Source: Myxococcales bacterium
Lineage (GTDB): Bacteria; Myxococcota_A; Polyangia; Polyangiales; Houyiibacteriaceae
DNA: 64,000 bases
Direction: 5' to 3'
Assembly (NCBI GenBank): GCA_029863605.1
Contig: JAOTVB010000001.1
Location: 286,187-350,186 of the forward strand
The notes under the pieces are model-generated. The model was not told the origin of the DNA, searched no databases, and saw only the letters and a list, made by a program, of their open reading frames with translations. Positions 1 through 8,880 of the stretch are shown here, one piece after another; within the stretch, counting starts at the first letter, position 1; each line of letters starts with the position of its first letter. Position numbers and translations under genes: made by a program.

Positions 1-1652
1 TCGACAGTGATCGCGATGATCTTGGCTTCGCGGGCGCGGGCTTCTTGTAGGTTACTGAGGGATCGATCGTAGTGACGATCGCGCGGCAAAAGGACGATCA
101 CCGGGACATGCGCGTCGAGCAGAGCGATCGGGCCGTGCTTCATTTCCCCGGCCGCGTACCCCTCGGCGTGCACATAGGAAATCTCCTTGAGCTTGAGAGC
201 CCCCTCGAGAGCCATCGGAAAGCTCAGTCCACGACCGAGAAACAAAACGTCATGCGCGTCGGCGAAGGTGCGCATGAGGTCCTTGATCGACTCGTGTGTG
301 GACTGGAGGCGCTCTTCGATCAAGTGCGGCACCCGAGCCAGGCCCTCCACGATCTCGGTGGCCTGCGCATCATCGACGGCCCCTCGGCGGCGGCCGAGCC
401 AAATACTGAACATCAAGAGGTTGGCGAGCTGGGCCATGAAGCACTTGGTCGAAGCAACGCCGATCTCGGGACCCGCGTGCGTGTAGAAGCTTGCATCCGC
501 CATCCGGGGGATCGCACTTCCGATGACGTTCGCGATAGCCAGCACCTTGGCGCCTTTTTGCTTGGCTTCCCGCGCGGCCATCAAGGTGTCGATCGTCTCG
601 CCAGACTGGCTCACCGCAATGACCAAATCCCCCTCACCGATGACGGCGTCGCGTCCTCGAAACTCGCTCGCAAGCTCGGCGATCGCCTGCAACCCAGTGA
701 GCTCCTCGATCCAGTACCGGCCCGCGACCGTGGCGTGGTGACTCGTCCCACACGCCAAGAGGACCACGCGCTCGATCTTTTTGGCGTCTTCGTCGGTAAG
801 TCCAATCTCGAGCGCATTCACGTCGGCGCTCTCGCGATCGAGACGTCCACGGAGCGTATCCTCGAGTGCCCGGGGTTGCTCGAAGATCTCCTTCAGCATG
901 AAGTGCTTGTACCCGGCCTTCTCCGCCATGACCGGAGACCACGAAATCCGCTGCGTCTCGCGCTCGACCGGCGCTCCTTCGAGAGTCGACAACGAGAAAC
1001 GCGTCGCTTCGAGAACAGCGATCTCATCGTCTTCGAGGAAGAGCATCTCATCGGTGTATGGAAGCAGCGCAGGGATGTCGCTGGCGCAGTACATGGCCTC
1101 CCTCGATACCCCTATCACGAGTGGTGACGCGTTTTTGGCCACGATGACACGGTCGACCTGCTCGGTGGACAGGACGGCGATGGCGTACGTGCCCTCCACC
1201 TGCGCGAGTGCTCGGCGAACGGCATCCAAAAGATCGCGGCCAGCTTTGGTCTCTCGATGAACGAGGTGCGCGACGATCTCGGTGTCGGTGTCGCTGCTCA
1301 TTCCGAAACCGTCGGCCTCGAGCTCTTGGCGGAGCTCGAGATGGTTCTCGATGATGCCGTTGTGCACCACGGCAATCGGGCCCGCGATGTGTGGATGGGC
1401 GTTGATTTCCGAGGGACGGCCGTGGGTTGCCCATCGCGTGTGTCCGACCCCGACCGTGCCCGTGAGCGGATTCTCCGTGAGGGCCTTTTCGAGGTTTCGG
1501 AGCTTACCGACGGCTCGCACGAGCTCGATGCGACCATCATCGTGGACCGCAACTCCGGCCGAATCGTATCCGCGGTATTCGAGGCGCCGAAGCCCGTCGA
1601 GTAGGATCGGCGCTGCTTGCTCGTCCCCTACGTACCCGACGATTCCGCACAT
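1..1652 (-). CDS. glmS: Glutamine--fructose-6-phosphate aminotransferase (isomerizing), 3' end outside window
   Basis: GlmS makes glucosamine-6-phosphate from fructose-6-phosphate and glutamine in the cytoplasm, the first step towards UDP-GlcNAc for peptidoglycan and lipopolysaccharide. The protein begins MCGIVGYVGD, so the N-terminal nucleophile Cys2 is intact. The glutaminase domain (about residues 1-220, with TRWATHG and HNGIIEN motifs) is followed by two SIS sugar-isomerase domains (about 280 onward; CGTSHHA, SQSGETIDT, EGALKLKEI). About 550 codons are present; the family is about 610 residues, so roughly the last 60 residues lie beyond the left edge. It starts 9 bases after the stop of the upstream M16 gene, so it is probably the third gene of that operon. 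No glmS ribozyme is seen in front of it. Confidence 0.95.
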   Translation of the reverse strand, partial: MCGIVGYVGDEQAAPILLDGLRRLEYRGYDSAGVAVHDDGRIELVRAVGKLRNLEKALTENPLTGTVGVGHTRWATHGRPSEINAHPHIAGPIAVVHNGIIENHLELRQELEADGFGMSSDTDTEIVAHLVHRETKAGRDLLDAVRRALAQVEGTYAIAVLSTEQVDRVIVAKNASPLVIGVSREAMYCASDIPALLPYTDEMLFLEDDEIAVLEATRFSLSTLEGAPVERETQRISWSPVMAEKAGYKHFMLKEIFEQPRALEDTLRGRLDRESADVNALEIGLTDEDAKKIERVVLLACGTSHHATVAGRYWIEELTGLQAIAELASEFRGRDAVIGEGDLVIAVSQSGETIDTLMAAREAKQKGAKVLAIANVIGSAIPRMADASFYTHAGPEIGVASTKCFMAQLANLLMFSIWLGRRRGAVDDAQATEIVEGLARVPHLIEERLQSTHESIKDLMRTFADAHDVLFLGRGLSFPMALEGALKLKEISYVHAEGYAAGEMKHGPIALLDAHVPVIVLLPRDRHYDRSLSNLQEARAREAKIIAITV

Positions 1653-1661
1653 AGAGCGAAT

Positions 1662-3221
1662 CTAGTGGATTGGAGCCGCAGGCGCATCTTTGGGGCTGGG
1701 CTCTGCAGGTTTGGAAGGGGGCTGTGGACTGAACTGGGCTTTTACCTCGCCCTCTGGCGAGACGACAGTGACGGGGCCGAACTCAGTGAGCGACTCCGCG
1801 AAGTCCGCCGCTTGTCCGACGATGACTACGAGCGCCTTGTCTGGTTTGATGTATTCACGGGCCGCGTAGAGCGCTTCTGAGCCACTCGTCGCGCGGATGG
1901 CTCTGCGATACCGGTCCCAATAGTCGTCGGGCAGCTCGAATGTCCTGAGCTCTACGACGAGGTCGGCGAGCTTCCCGGGCGTATCGACCCGGAGTGGGAA
2001 AGAATCGCTCAAATAGCGTTTGGCGTTTGCGAGCTCGTCCGGCGAGGGTTGCTTTTTGACAATGGCCTCGAGATGCTCGAAGAAGGCGCCGATCGCCTCG
2101 TTGGTTACGTCGGTCCGGACCGACGCGTAAGCGATGAACGGTCCAGTCTGCACCCGTTGTGCGACTGTGCTGTACGCGCCGTAGGTGAGGCTCCGCTTCT
2201 CGCGCAGGTCCATGAAGAGTCGCGAGGCTGCCGACCCACCGAGTACTTGATTGGCCACCATGAGCGGGATCCAAACGCGATTCGCCCGCGGGACCGCGAG
2301 GTTTCCGATGTAGATGACCGATTGGACGGAGCCCGGTCGATCGACGACGATGATCTGCCTATCCTTGCGCGACGGCATCTCGCCGTAACTCGGGACGACG
2401 CGTCTGCCCGGCTTCCATTTCGCGAAGTCCCTCTTGGCTGCGGCGGCGACTTGTTCGGGGGTGACGTCCCCAGCGACGACTAGGAAGGCGTTCTTGCCTA
2501 CGAAGTACTTGCCGTGCCATCGCGCCATGTCCTGGCGAGTGACCCTTTTCACCGCAGCCGGCGTCGTGTCGACCGCCGCGTACGGATGATCGCCGTAAAG
2601 CCTCCGGTAGAAGGCACGCCGTGCGATGTAGCCCGGCTCTCTCTCTGCGAGGGCGAGACGATCGAGCTCGCGCTTCTTCAGTTTGGCGAGCTCCTGGGGC
2701 TTGAGCGCGGGCTCGGTCGCGACCTCCGCGAGAATCGACATCGCGACGTCAAACTGGCCTGCCAGAGCCCGGATGCCGACGTAGGTGTTCTCTTCGTCGG
2801 AGCTGGCCCAGAGATCAGCACCGAGGAACTCGACGTCTTCTGCCAGCTGAGCGCTCGTTCGTCTCGTCGTGCCCTCTTTCAACATCGAGGCGACCAATCC
2901 GGCCAGACCCGGGAGCCCTGGGGGATCGGACTCCGCTCCGCTGCTCACGACCAGCGTTGCGTACACTACCGGGAGCTCGTTCGCGACGATGGTGTTGATC
3001 TGGAGACCGTTATCGAGCTCGGTGACGTCGACGGGAGGAAGCGAGACATCCTTGGGCTCACCTGGAGCCGGTGGCGGCTCTCGCGTCGATCGCTCGGCGG
3101 TCTTGACGGCCTTCGCCGTTTCGGTCTCGAGAGGGGCAGCTCCCTTGGGACCGCACGCGGTGACGACGACGAGCGCACAAAGGCCGAAGGAGAGGAGTGG
3201 AGATCTAAGCCGCAACATCAC
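1662..3221 (-). CDS. M16-family peptidase-like lipoprotein, non-catalytic subunit
   Basis: This 519-residue M16 (insulinase/processing-peptidase) protein begins with a lipoprotein signal whose lipobox ends VTAC, with Cys23 as the likely lipidated residue. The N-terminal M16 fold is recognisable (DNGLQINTI near residue 70), but the zinc motif HxxEH is replaced by LAGLVASML, so it should not hydrolyse peptides. The C-terminal M16 domain, with R-S-L-T-Y-G near residue 340, is retained. Such proteins usually form heterodimers with a catalytic M16 partner, and here that partner is directly upstream with a 4-base ATGA overlap. Predicted location is periplasmic and membrane-anchored. Substrate unknown. 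Confidence 0.88.
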   Translation of the reverse strand: MMLRLRSPLLSFGLCALVVVTACGPKGAAPLETETAKAVKTAERSTREPPPAPGEPKDVSLPPVDVTELDNGLQINTIVANELPVVYATLVVSSGAESDPPGLPGLAGLVASMLKEGTTRRTSAQLAEDVEFLGADLWASSDEENTYVGIRALAGQFDVAMSILAEVATEPALKPQELAKLKKRELDRLALAEREPGYIARRAFYRRLYGDHPYAAVDTTPAAVKRVTRQDMARWHGKYFVGKNAFLVVAGDVTPEQVAAAAKRDFAKWKPGRRVVPSYGEMPSRKDRQIIVVDRPGSVQSVIYIGNLAVPRANRVWIPLMVANQVLGGSAASRLFMDLREKRSLTYGAYSTVAQRVQTGPFIAYASVRTDVTNEAIGAFFEHLEAIVKKQPSPDELANAKRYLSDSFPLRVDTPGKLADLVVELRTFELPDDYWDRYRRAIRATSGSEALYAAREYIKPDKALVVIVGQAADFAESLTEFGPVTVVSPEGEVKAQFSPQPPSKPAEPSPKDAPAAPIH

Positions 3222-4609
3222 TTTTCCTCCGAGGCAGGCGGCGAGCCGGGCACGACCTCGAGCACCGTGCGGTTATTCGCGCCGAAGTACTCCTTAGCGA
3301 CACGCCGAATGTCCTCACGTGATACCGCCAAGTAGTGGTCGAGCTCCAACATCAGGAGATTCGCGTCGCCCCAATATAGCTCGAACTCTGCGAGGTTCAT
3401 CGCTCGCGCCATGTTCGATTGAAGCCCGAACACGAACGCGGCACTGATCCGGTTCTTGGCTTTCTCGAGCTCGCGCGCGGTGACGCCTTTTTTCGCAACC
3501 CGTGAGAGCTCCGAGTACACGACTGCTTGAGCTTTTTTGGGCGGATGCCCACTCGACATCACCGCCCACACCGAAAACAGGTCCGGCCCACGCCTGTCGT
3601 CGGTGCCCACGGCCACGTCTTGGCAGATCTCCTTGTTCTTGATGAGCGTCTGGTAGAGGCGGCTCGACTCGCCGTCACCGAGAATCAGGGCGAGCATTTC
3701 GAGCGGATAGTGATCGGGGGTGCGGCTTGCGGGGATGTGATACGCCAGGTGGAACGCGGGAAGCGTAGCGTTTGGGTCATACATCGTTTCGGTGCGCTCC
3801 GCGGTCTGTTTCGGCGGCTCTGTTTCGACGAGTGGTGTGCGCTCGCGCGAGGGGATGGCCCCGAAGTACTTTTCGATCAACCGCATGGCTTGATTGGGAT
3901 CGAAATCTCCGCTGATGCTCAGCACGGCGTTGTTGGGGGCGTAGTACATGTCGAAGAACTCTTGGACGGCTTCGAGCGGCGCATCGAGGAGGTCTTGCAT
4001 ATCGCCGATCGTCGAGTGCGCATAGGGCCAGTAGTCCCCATAGGCGAGCTCGTTGATGCGAAGCATGCTGGGGACGTACGGCTGGTTGTCGATCCGCTGT
4101 CGTCGCTCTTCCATCACCGTCTGTCTTTGGTTCTCGAAGTTCTTCTGGGTGATCGCGAGCGAGCGCATGCGGTCTGCCTCGAGCCAAAGCCCGAGTGCCA
4201 GCTCGTTGGAGGGAAGCGTCTCGAAATAATTGGTGCGGTCGTTGCTCGTGGTGCCGTTGGCGTCGCCTCCACGATTGATGATCAAGCTGAAGTGCTCGCC
4301 CTTGTCGATGTTGGCCGAGCCTTGGAACATCATGTGCTCGAATAGGTGGGCGAAACCCGACCGACCCTTCGTTTCGTTGCGGGAACCGACGTCGTAGTAG
4401 ACTGCCACCGCGACTGTCGGCACGGTGTGATCCTCACTCATCACGACCCGTAAGCCGTTGTCGAGCGTGGCTCGAGTGAGCTGCAGATTCGGAAGAGAAG
4501 AGACTGCGAGCTCGGCACCTGCATGACCGCGCAACGAGCCGAGCTGAATCACCAACACCGAGGCAAAGAGGAACGCTGCGGGCGCCCGGCCCATCGAAGA
4601 TCGCTTCAT
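3218..4609 (-). CDS. M16-family zinc metallopeptidase, catalytic subunit
   Basis: This 463-residue protein has an N-terminal signal sequence (residues 1 to about 32, ending near GHAGA) and a complete M16 zinc motif HLFEH (His88, Glu91, His92). The downstream MEERRQR segment near residue 165 probably carries the third zinc ligand. It is a single-repeat-pair M16B enzyme of about normal length, expected to degrade or process peptides in the periplasm. Its stop overlaps the start of the non-catalytic M16 lipoprotein by 4 bases, which fits translational coupling and a heterodimer. It is the first gene of a likely operon with that lipoprotein and glmS, and is divergent from cinA across 114 bases. 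Confidence 0.92.
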   Translation of the reverse strand: MKRSSMGRAPAAFLFASVLVIQLGSLRGHAGAELAVSSLPNLQLTRATLDNGLRVVMSEDHTVPTVAVAVYYDVGSRNETKGRSGFAHLFEHMMFQGSANIDKGEHFSLIINRGGDANGTTSNDRTNYFETLPSNELALGLWLEADRMRSLAITQKNFENQRQTVMEERRQRIDNQPYVPSMLRINELAYGDYWPYAHSTIGDMQDLLDAPLEAVQEFFDMYYAPNNAVLSISGDFDPNQAMRLIEKYFGAIPSRERTPLVETEPPKQTAERTETMYDPNATLPAFHLAYHIPASRTPDHYPLEMLALILGDGESSRLYQTLIKNKEICQDVAVGTDDRRGPDLFSVWAVMSSGHPPKKAQAVVYSELSRVAKKGVTARELEKAKNRISAAFVFGLQSNMARAMNLAEFELYWGDANLLMLELDHYLAVSREDIRRVAKEYFGANNRTVLEVVPGSPPASEEK

Positions 4610-4723
4610 GTCTCTCCCATCAACACGCCAAAACCGAAAGAACTTCCGCAGTCGCTACCACATTCACCCCGCAGGGCAAAGCGGTTGACGAGTCGTTCTG
4701 TTTTACGGACACTCCACGACCCC

Positions 4724-5983
4724 ATGACCGCAGCTGTGCTTTCGATCGGTACCGAGCTCACACGTGGAGAGTTGGTCAACACCAATGCTACGTGGCTTTC
4801 GGAAGAGCTCACACAGCTCGGATTCGAGGTCGTAGAGCACGCGACTGTCGACGACGACCTCGAGCGAATCGTGACGCTCATCCGTCGCTTTTCGGAAACA
4901 CATCAGGTGGTAGTGGCCACAGGGGGCCTCGGCCCGACCACTGACGATCTCACGACTGCAGCGGCGGCGAAGGCTGCTGGGGTAGATCTCTTGCGAGACG
5001 AAAGTGTCGTCGAGGGGATTCGTCGCAAGTTCGAGGCCTTTGGCCGGGTGATGCCCGAATCGAACGCCAAGCAGGGCGATTTCCCCGCGGGCGCAGATGT
5101 GCTCCCGAATCCCGTCGGAACGGCGCCGGGTTTCGCGATCGGTCTCGGTAAAGCGCGCCTGTTCTTCGTGCCGGGCGTGCCGCGCGAGATGAAGCACATC
5201 TTCGTCGAGTCGATTCGGCCGGCGATCGCAGGGCTTGCCGAACGACGCACACACCAGATTCACATCCGGACGTTCGGGATGACCGAGTCGGGGGTGGCCC
5301 AGGCGTTAAAAGGCCTCGAAGAGGCGCACCCGGGGCTGACCCTCGGCTTCCGCGCCCACTTTCCCGAGATCGAGGTCAAGGTGCACGTGCGATCGGAGTC
5401 GGCCGCCGAAGCGGAGCGCGAGGCGCAGGCGATCGCGGACGAGGTTCGCAGCCTCCTCGGCCACGCCGTGTTTGGCGGAAGAAACGATTCCTTTGCCGCA
5501 GTCGTCGGCAAAGCGCTTCGCGACAAGGGGAAAAAGCTCGCGGTCGCAGAATCCTGTACCGGCGGACAGGTCGGGGAGATGCTGACCCGCATTCCAGGGA
5601 GCTCCGACTACCTGCTCTTGGACGCGGTCGTTTACTCGAACGGTGCGAAAGAGAGAGTGTTGGGTGTGAGCCCGGACATGTTGCGCGCACATGGGGCGGT
5701 CAGCTCGGAGACTGCGGCGGCCATGGCCGAGGGCGTGCTGCGGGTTTCCGGCGCGGACATCGCCGTCTCGATCACCGGCATCGCAGGACCCGGAGGCGGC
5801 ACCGACGACAAGCCCGTCGGAACGGTGTGGTTTGGCTTGGCGCAGCGGGGCGAGCCCACGATCACCCGGCACCGGAAGCTGCCGTGGGGACGCGACCGAG
5901 TCCAAACGCTCTCGGCCTATGTGGCTCTCGAGCTGGTCCGCCGCGCGACGCTTGGCCGGGACCTCGACCTCGGCGAGCGGTGA
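4724..5983 (+). CDS. cinA: CinA-like protein: MoCF-like domain plus NMN deamidase domain
   Basis: CinA (419 residues) has an N-terminal MoCF-biosynthesis-like domain (about 1-170, SIGTELTRGE and ATGGLGPTTDD motifs; ADP-ribose pyrophosphatase activity in studied homologues) and a C-terminal nicotinamide-mononucleotide deamidase domain (about 255-419, AESCTGG and SITGIAGPGG motifs). It probably serves pyridine-nucleotide salvage. The start MTAAVLSIGTE is preferred because it begins at the conserved first strand; the frame stays open 67 codons further upstream, but that part has no family similarity and overlaps the divergent M16 gene. recA follows after 113 bases, the common cinA-recA neighbourhood. 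Confidence 0.93.
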   Translation: MTAAVLSIGTELTRGELVNTNATWLSEELTQLGFEVVEHATVDDDLERIVTLIRRFSETHQVVVATGGLGPTTDDLTTAAAAKAAGVDLLRDESVVEGIRRKFEAFGRVMPESNAKQGDFPAGADVLPNPVGTAPGFAIGLGKARLFFVPGVPREMKHIFVESIRPAIAGLAERRTHQIHIRTFGMTESGVAQALKGLEEAHPGLTLGFRAHFPEIEVKVHVRSESAAEAEREAQAIADEVRSLLGHAVFGGRNDSFAAVVGKALRDKGKKLAVAESCTGGQVGEMLTRIPGSSDYLLLDAVVYSNGAKERVLGVSPDMLRAHGAVSSETAAAMAEGVLRVSGADIAVSITGIAGPGGGTDDKPVGTVWFGLAQRGEPTITRHRKLPWGRDRVQTLSAYVALELVRRATLGRDLDLGER

Positions 5984-6028
5984 CACACGGTCGTGCTAGA
6001 CGTCTCTCGGGGGAGACTTCGCGCGAAC

Positions 6029-6067
6029 TTGACGTCTGTGACGAAGCCGACTAAACGGTTGTTCAGT
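6029..6067 (+). promoter_or_regulatory. recA promoter with Myxococcus-type LexA box
   Basis: TTGACG at 6029-6034 can serve as a -35 element. The sequence CTAAACGGTTGTTCAGT at 6051-6067 agrees with the published Myxococcus xanthus LexA operator CTRHAMRYBYGTTCAGS at 15 of 17 positions, including the whole GTTCAG core. The box covers the expected -10 position and ends 30 bases before the recA ATG, after which comes a strong AGGAGG (6081-6086). This fits SOS repression of recA by LexA. Confidence 0.75.
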
Positions 6068-6096
6068 AGCACGATCCAGCAGGAGGAACCCACGCC

Positions 6097-7200
6097 ATGG
6101 CCGACTCGAACCGCGAAAAAGCCCTCAATCTCGCTCTTGGAACTATCGAGAAAGCTTACGGAAAGGGCTCGATCATGCGTCTCGGTGATGCCGGGGCCAA
6201 AGTCCAGGTCCCGGTCTTCTCGACCGGCGCGATCTCTCTCGACCTCGCGCTCGGGATCGGGGGTTACCCTCGGGGTCGGATCGTCGAGATCTATGGCCCC
6301 GAGTCGAGCGGCAAGACGACCCTGACCCTCCACGCGATCGCCGAGTGCCAAAAATTGGGGGGTGTCGCGGCCTTCATCGACGCCGAGCATGCGCTCGACC
6401 CAAACTATGCCCGGAAACTCGGGGTCAATGTCGATGAGCTTCTGGTGAGCCAGCCCGACCACGGCGAGCAGGCCCTGGAAATCGCCGATACCCTGGTTCG
6501 CTCCGGGGCGGTGGACGTCATCGTCATCGACTCGGTGGCGGCGCTCGTCCCCCGTGCCGAGATCGAAGGCGAAATGGGGGACAGCCACGTGGGCCTCCAG
6601 GCCCGCCTGATGAGCCAGGCACTCCGCAAGCTCACCGGCACCGTGCAAAAGAGCCAGACCACCCTCTTCTTCATCAATCAGATACGCATGAAGATCGGCG
6701 TGATGTTCGGGAGCCCAGAGACTACGAGCGGCGGGAACGCGCTCAAATTCTACGCGTCACAACGGCTCGACATCCGCCGCATAGGTACGATCAAGGTCGG
6801 CGACGCCGCCGTTGGAAACCGCTGCAGGGTCAAGGTCGTGAAGAACAAGCTCGCGCCCCCGTTCCGGCTTTGTGAGTTCGACATCCTGTTCGGCCAGGGC
6901 ATCAGCCGCACCGGCGACGTGCTCGATTTGGGGGTCGAAGCCGACATCGTCAACAAGTCGGGCGCCTGGTACAGCTACGGTGACGAGCGCATTGGGCAGG
7001 GGCGTGACAACGCGCGCACCTTCCTCGAGGAGCATCCTGACATGCTCGCTCAAATCGAACGGAAGCTCCTCCAAAAGCACGGTCTCCTCCAAGAGGAGAC
7101 CCCAACGGAGGCCCAAGAAACTACATCGGGTGCGAACGACAAGCCGAGCCCCGTCTCGCCCGCCAAGGGTAGTTCTGGTAAGCGTCCGCGGCCCAATTGA
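6097..7200 (+). CDS. recA: Recombinase RecA
   Basis: RecA forms ATP-dependent filaments on single-stranded DNA, pairs homologous strands and triggers LexA self-cleavage. The 367-residue product has the Walker A motif GPESSGKTT (residues 67-75), Walker B-like [10 protein letters not shown] near 140 and the [12 protein letters not shown] loop near 193. Length is normal, with an acidic and Ser/Pro-rich tail. The ATG lies 10 bases after AGGAGG. It follows cinA by 113 bases but has its own promoter with a LexA box, so it can be induced independently. Confidence 0.98.
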   Translation: MADSNREKALNLALGTIEKAYGKGSIMRLGDAGAKVQVPVFSTGAISLDLALGIGGYPRGRIVEIYGPESSGKTTLTLHAIAECQKLGGVAAFIDAEHALDPNYARKLGVNVDELLVSQPDHGEQALEIADTLVRSGAVDVIVIDSVAALVPRAEIEGEMGDSHVGLQARLMSQALRKLTGTVQKSQTTLFFINQIRMKIGVMFGSPETTSGGNALKFYASQRLDIRRIGTIKVGDAAVGNRCRVKVVKNKLAPPFRLCEFDILFGQGISRTGDVLDLGVEADIVNKSGAWYSYGDERIGQGRDNARTFLEEHPDMLAQIERKLLQKHGLLQEETPTEAQETTSGANDKPSPVSPAKGSSGKRPRPN

Positions 7201-7285
7201 CCGGCTGCCCGGAGCATCTCTTCAGCCCTTTCTCCAATTATGGGGTAAGTCGCTGTAATTACACGGATATGCTGCAAACCAGGTG

Positions 7286-7314
7286 TTGACTTTTTCGCCG
7301 GGTTTTGCTATATA
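7286..7314 (+). promoter_or_regulatory. Sigma-70-type promoter of cdnL
   Basis: TTGACT (7286-7291) and TATATA (7309-7314) are separated by 17 bases and lie in the AT-rich part of the recA-cdnL gap. Predicted transcription start is near 7321, giving a leader of about 98 bases before the cdnL ATG. This is one of the best consensus promoters in the window. Confidence 0.7.
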
Positions 7315-7363
7315 AATTACGTGCATGCAGTTCTTTGCACACCGGACGACAGCCCGTTTGCGA

Positions 7364-7390
7364 CCCGCGCGGAAGGCGCGGGTTTTGTCG
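7364..7390 (+). terminator. Terminator-like hairpin inside the cdnL leader (possible attenuator)
   Basis: CCCGCGC (7364-7370) and GCGCGGG (7376-7382) form a perfect 7-bp GC stem with a GGAAG loop, followed at once by TTTTGTCGTTT. It lies between the predicted cdnL start site (about 7321) and the cdnL ribosome-binding site AAAGGAAGG (7404 onward). It could end a share of transcripts early. The segment ACGACA (7346-7351) can pair with TGTCGT (7386-7391) around the stem, so a longer structure is also possible. Confidence 0.5.
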
Positions 7391-7418
7391 TTTGGACCCC
7401 TTAAAGGAAGGTGATTTC

Positions 7419-7907
7419 ATGAGCTTCAGCATTGGCGACAAGGCAGTTCATCCCGCCCACGGCGTCGGCGAGATCACCCAGATCGAAGAAAGCTTGATCG
7501 GTGCCAACAAGATCGATTTCTACATCCTCAAGCTCGTGAATGGGAAAGCAGGCACGATCAAGGTCGCGCTGGACGCGGTGGATCGGGTGGGGCTCCGCCA
7601 AGTGATGTCCCGGAGGGCCGCCAAGACCGTCCTCGACGAGCTCAAAAAAGATGAGATGGCGGTTACATCACAGCCCTGGAACCGTCGCTACCGCGAGTAC
7701 ACCGAAATGCTGAAAAGCGGCTCTCCCATCGAGGTGGCCAAAGTTCTTCGTGACCTCTCTAAGGTGCGCGCCGACAAAGGCGAGCTCAGCTACGGCGAAA
7801 AGAAGCTCATGGAGCAAGCCCGCAAGCTCCTGATCACCGAGATGGCGGTCGCCCGTCGTGTGCGCGAGGAGACCATAGAGCGCGACATCGACAAGATCCT
7901 CAATTAG
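7419..7907 (+). CDS. cdnL: CdnL-type RNA-polymerase-binding transcription factor (CarD/CdnL/TRCF family)
   Basis: The 162-residue protein has the N-terminal RNA-polymerase-interacting domain (GDKAVHPAHGVGEI, residues 6-19) and the helical DNA-binding domain with WNRRYREY near residue 89, length and order as in Myxococcus CdnL. CdnL binds the RNA polymerase beta subunit and stabilises open complexes at sigma-A promoters, notably those of rRNA. It lacks the AT-hook extension of true CarD. The ATG follows AAAGGAAGG; an upstream in-frame start near 7305 lies inside the predicted promoter and was rejected. It has its own promoter, a structured leader and a downstream terminator, so it is probably monocistronic. 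Confidence 0.93.
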   Translation: MSFSIGDKAVHPAHGVGEITQIEESLIGANKIDFYILKLVNGKAGTIKVALDAVDRVGLRQVMSRRAAKTVLDELKKDEMAVTSQPWNRRYREYTEMLKSGSPIEVAKVLRDLSKVRADKGELSYGEKKLMEQARKLLITEMAVARRVREETIERDIDKILN

Positions 7908-7943
7908 CTAGAGTGCGGGTCTTTTCTCTCGCACACTAGTTTT
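7908..7943. terminator. Rho-independent terminator between cdnL and hisIE
   Basis: CTAGAGTGCG (7908-7917) and CGCACACTAG (7930-7939) pair at 9 of 10 positions and are followed by TTTTGTGGG. It begins one base after the cdnL stop codon. As the neighbouring hisIE gene converges on it, it may act in both directions, although the T run is on the cdnL side. Confidence 0.75.
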
Positions 7944-7954
7944 GTGGGATTTGT

Positions 7955-8743
7955 TTAGCGCGAGGCCTTTTCTTGGTGGCCGGAGCGCGAGAAGCGCTTC
8001 GACAGGACCGCGAAAAGGTCTCGGAGCGAGATGTCGCGCAGGGCGAGCCCCACCAGCAGGTGATAGAGAAGGTCCCCGGCCTCGGAGGCCACCCGATCGT
8101 CGGACTCGCCGATCAGGGCCTGGCCGAGCTCCCTGGCTTCTTCGCGAACCTTAGCGTCGACCTTGGTCGGGCCTCCATCGAGCAGCGATTTGGTATAGCT
8201 CTCGGCGGCGGTCGAGGCCTGGCGTTCCCGGAGGATGCGTTCGAGCCGAAGGAGGGTCGGAGCGGCGCCTACGCTCGACCCTTCGATCAGCCTGCCCGCT
8301 GTGTCGAGCTCCCGGAAGAAGCATGTGTTCGCGCCCGTGTGGCAGGAGGGGCCTTTCGGATCGACGAGGTAGATCAGGGTGTCCCCATCGCAATCGACCC
8401 ACACCTCGCGCACGGTCATCGTATTGCCGCTGCTCTCGCCCTTTTTCCAGAGCTTCTGACGCGTGCGGCTGAAGAAATACGCCTGGCTCGTTTCCAAAGT
8501 GCGCTCGATCGCCGTTCGATCGGCACATGCGACCATGCGCACCTCGCCGGTCTCGGCATCCTGCGCAACGACTGACACGAGACCCTGATCGTCGTAGTTG
8601 AGAGCGTTGAGGCCCATGCGGGGAGGAGTACGCCAGGCGAGCGGGTTGGTAAAGGAGACGGGGAGCTGCGTCCACCGGTGAGTCGGCCCGCGGCACGCGA
8701 CGGGCGTGCTCGCGATGGGGCCCCGGTCGCCCTTGCGGCTCAT
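7955..8743 (-). CDS. hisIE: Bifunctional phosphoribosyl-AMP cyclohydrolase / phosphoribosyl-ATP pyrophosphohydrolase
   Basis: HisIE carries out steps 2 and 3 of histidine synthesis. The HisI part has WKKGESSGN, the metal motif DCDGD and GPSCHTG. The HisE part follows (LLRLERILRER, VREEARELGQAL, EAGDLLYHLLVGLA). The start is uncertain. The ATG at 8743 gives 262 residues with about 42 extra residues at the front. The internal ATG at 8617 (220 residues) fits the usual family start better but has a pyrimidine-rich upstream without any ribosome-binding site. No other his gene is in the window. In the region MVACADRTAI the usual Asn of the HisI N-terminal motif is Asp. Confidence 0.88.
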   Translation of the reverse strand: MSRKGDRGPIASTPVACRGPTHRWTQLPVSFTNPLAWRTPPRMGLNALNYDDQGLVSVVAQDAETGEVRMVACADRTAIERTLETSQAYFFSRTRQKLWKKGESSGNTMTVREVWVDCDGDTLIYLVDPKGPSCHTGANTCFFRELDTAGRLIEGSSVGAAPTLLRLERILRERQASTAAESYTKSLLDGGPTKVDAKVREEARELGQALIGESDDRVASEAGDLLYHLLVGLALRDISLRDLFAVLSKRFSRSGHQEKASR

Positions 8744-8880
8744 TACGGATCTTTACGCGGGCTCCTCCCCATCGCTGTGCTGCCCATCCCGTGCCGCGGG
8801 GGGACTCACCTACTCCTCGAGAACAGTGCCACCTCGTAAAGCGACTTCGTCGCCACGGGGCAGTGCGCCAGCGCCGGTGC

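Noticed and set aside
72-1127. Long plus-strand open frame (351 codons)
   Set aside because: It is the antisense of glmS, whose minus-strand frame has all family motifs; high GC keeps opposite frames open.
1653-1661. glmS ribozyme upstream of glmS
   Set aside because: Only 9 bases separate glmS from the M16 gene, with no room for the ribozyme.
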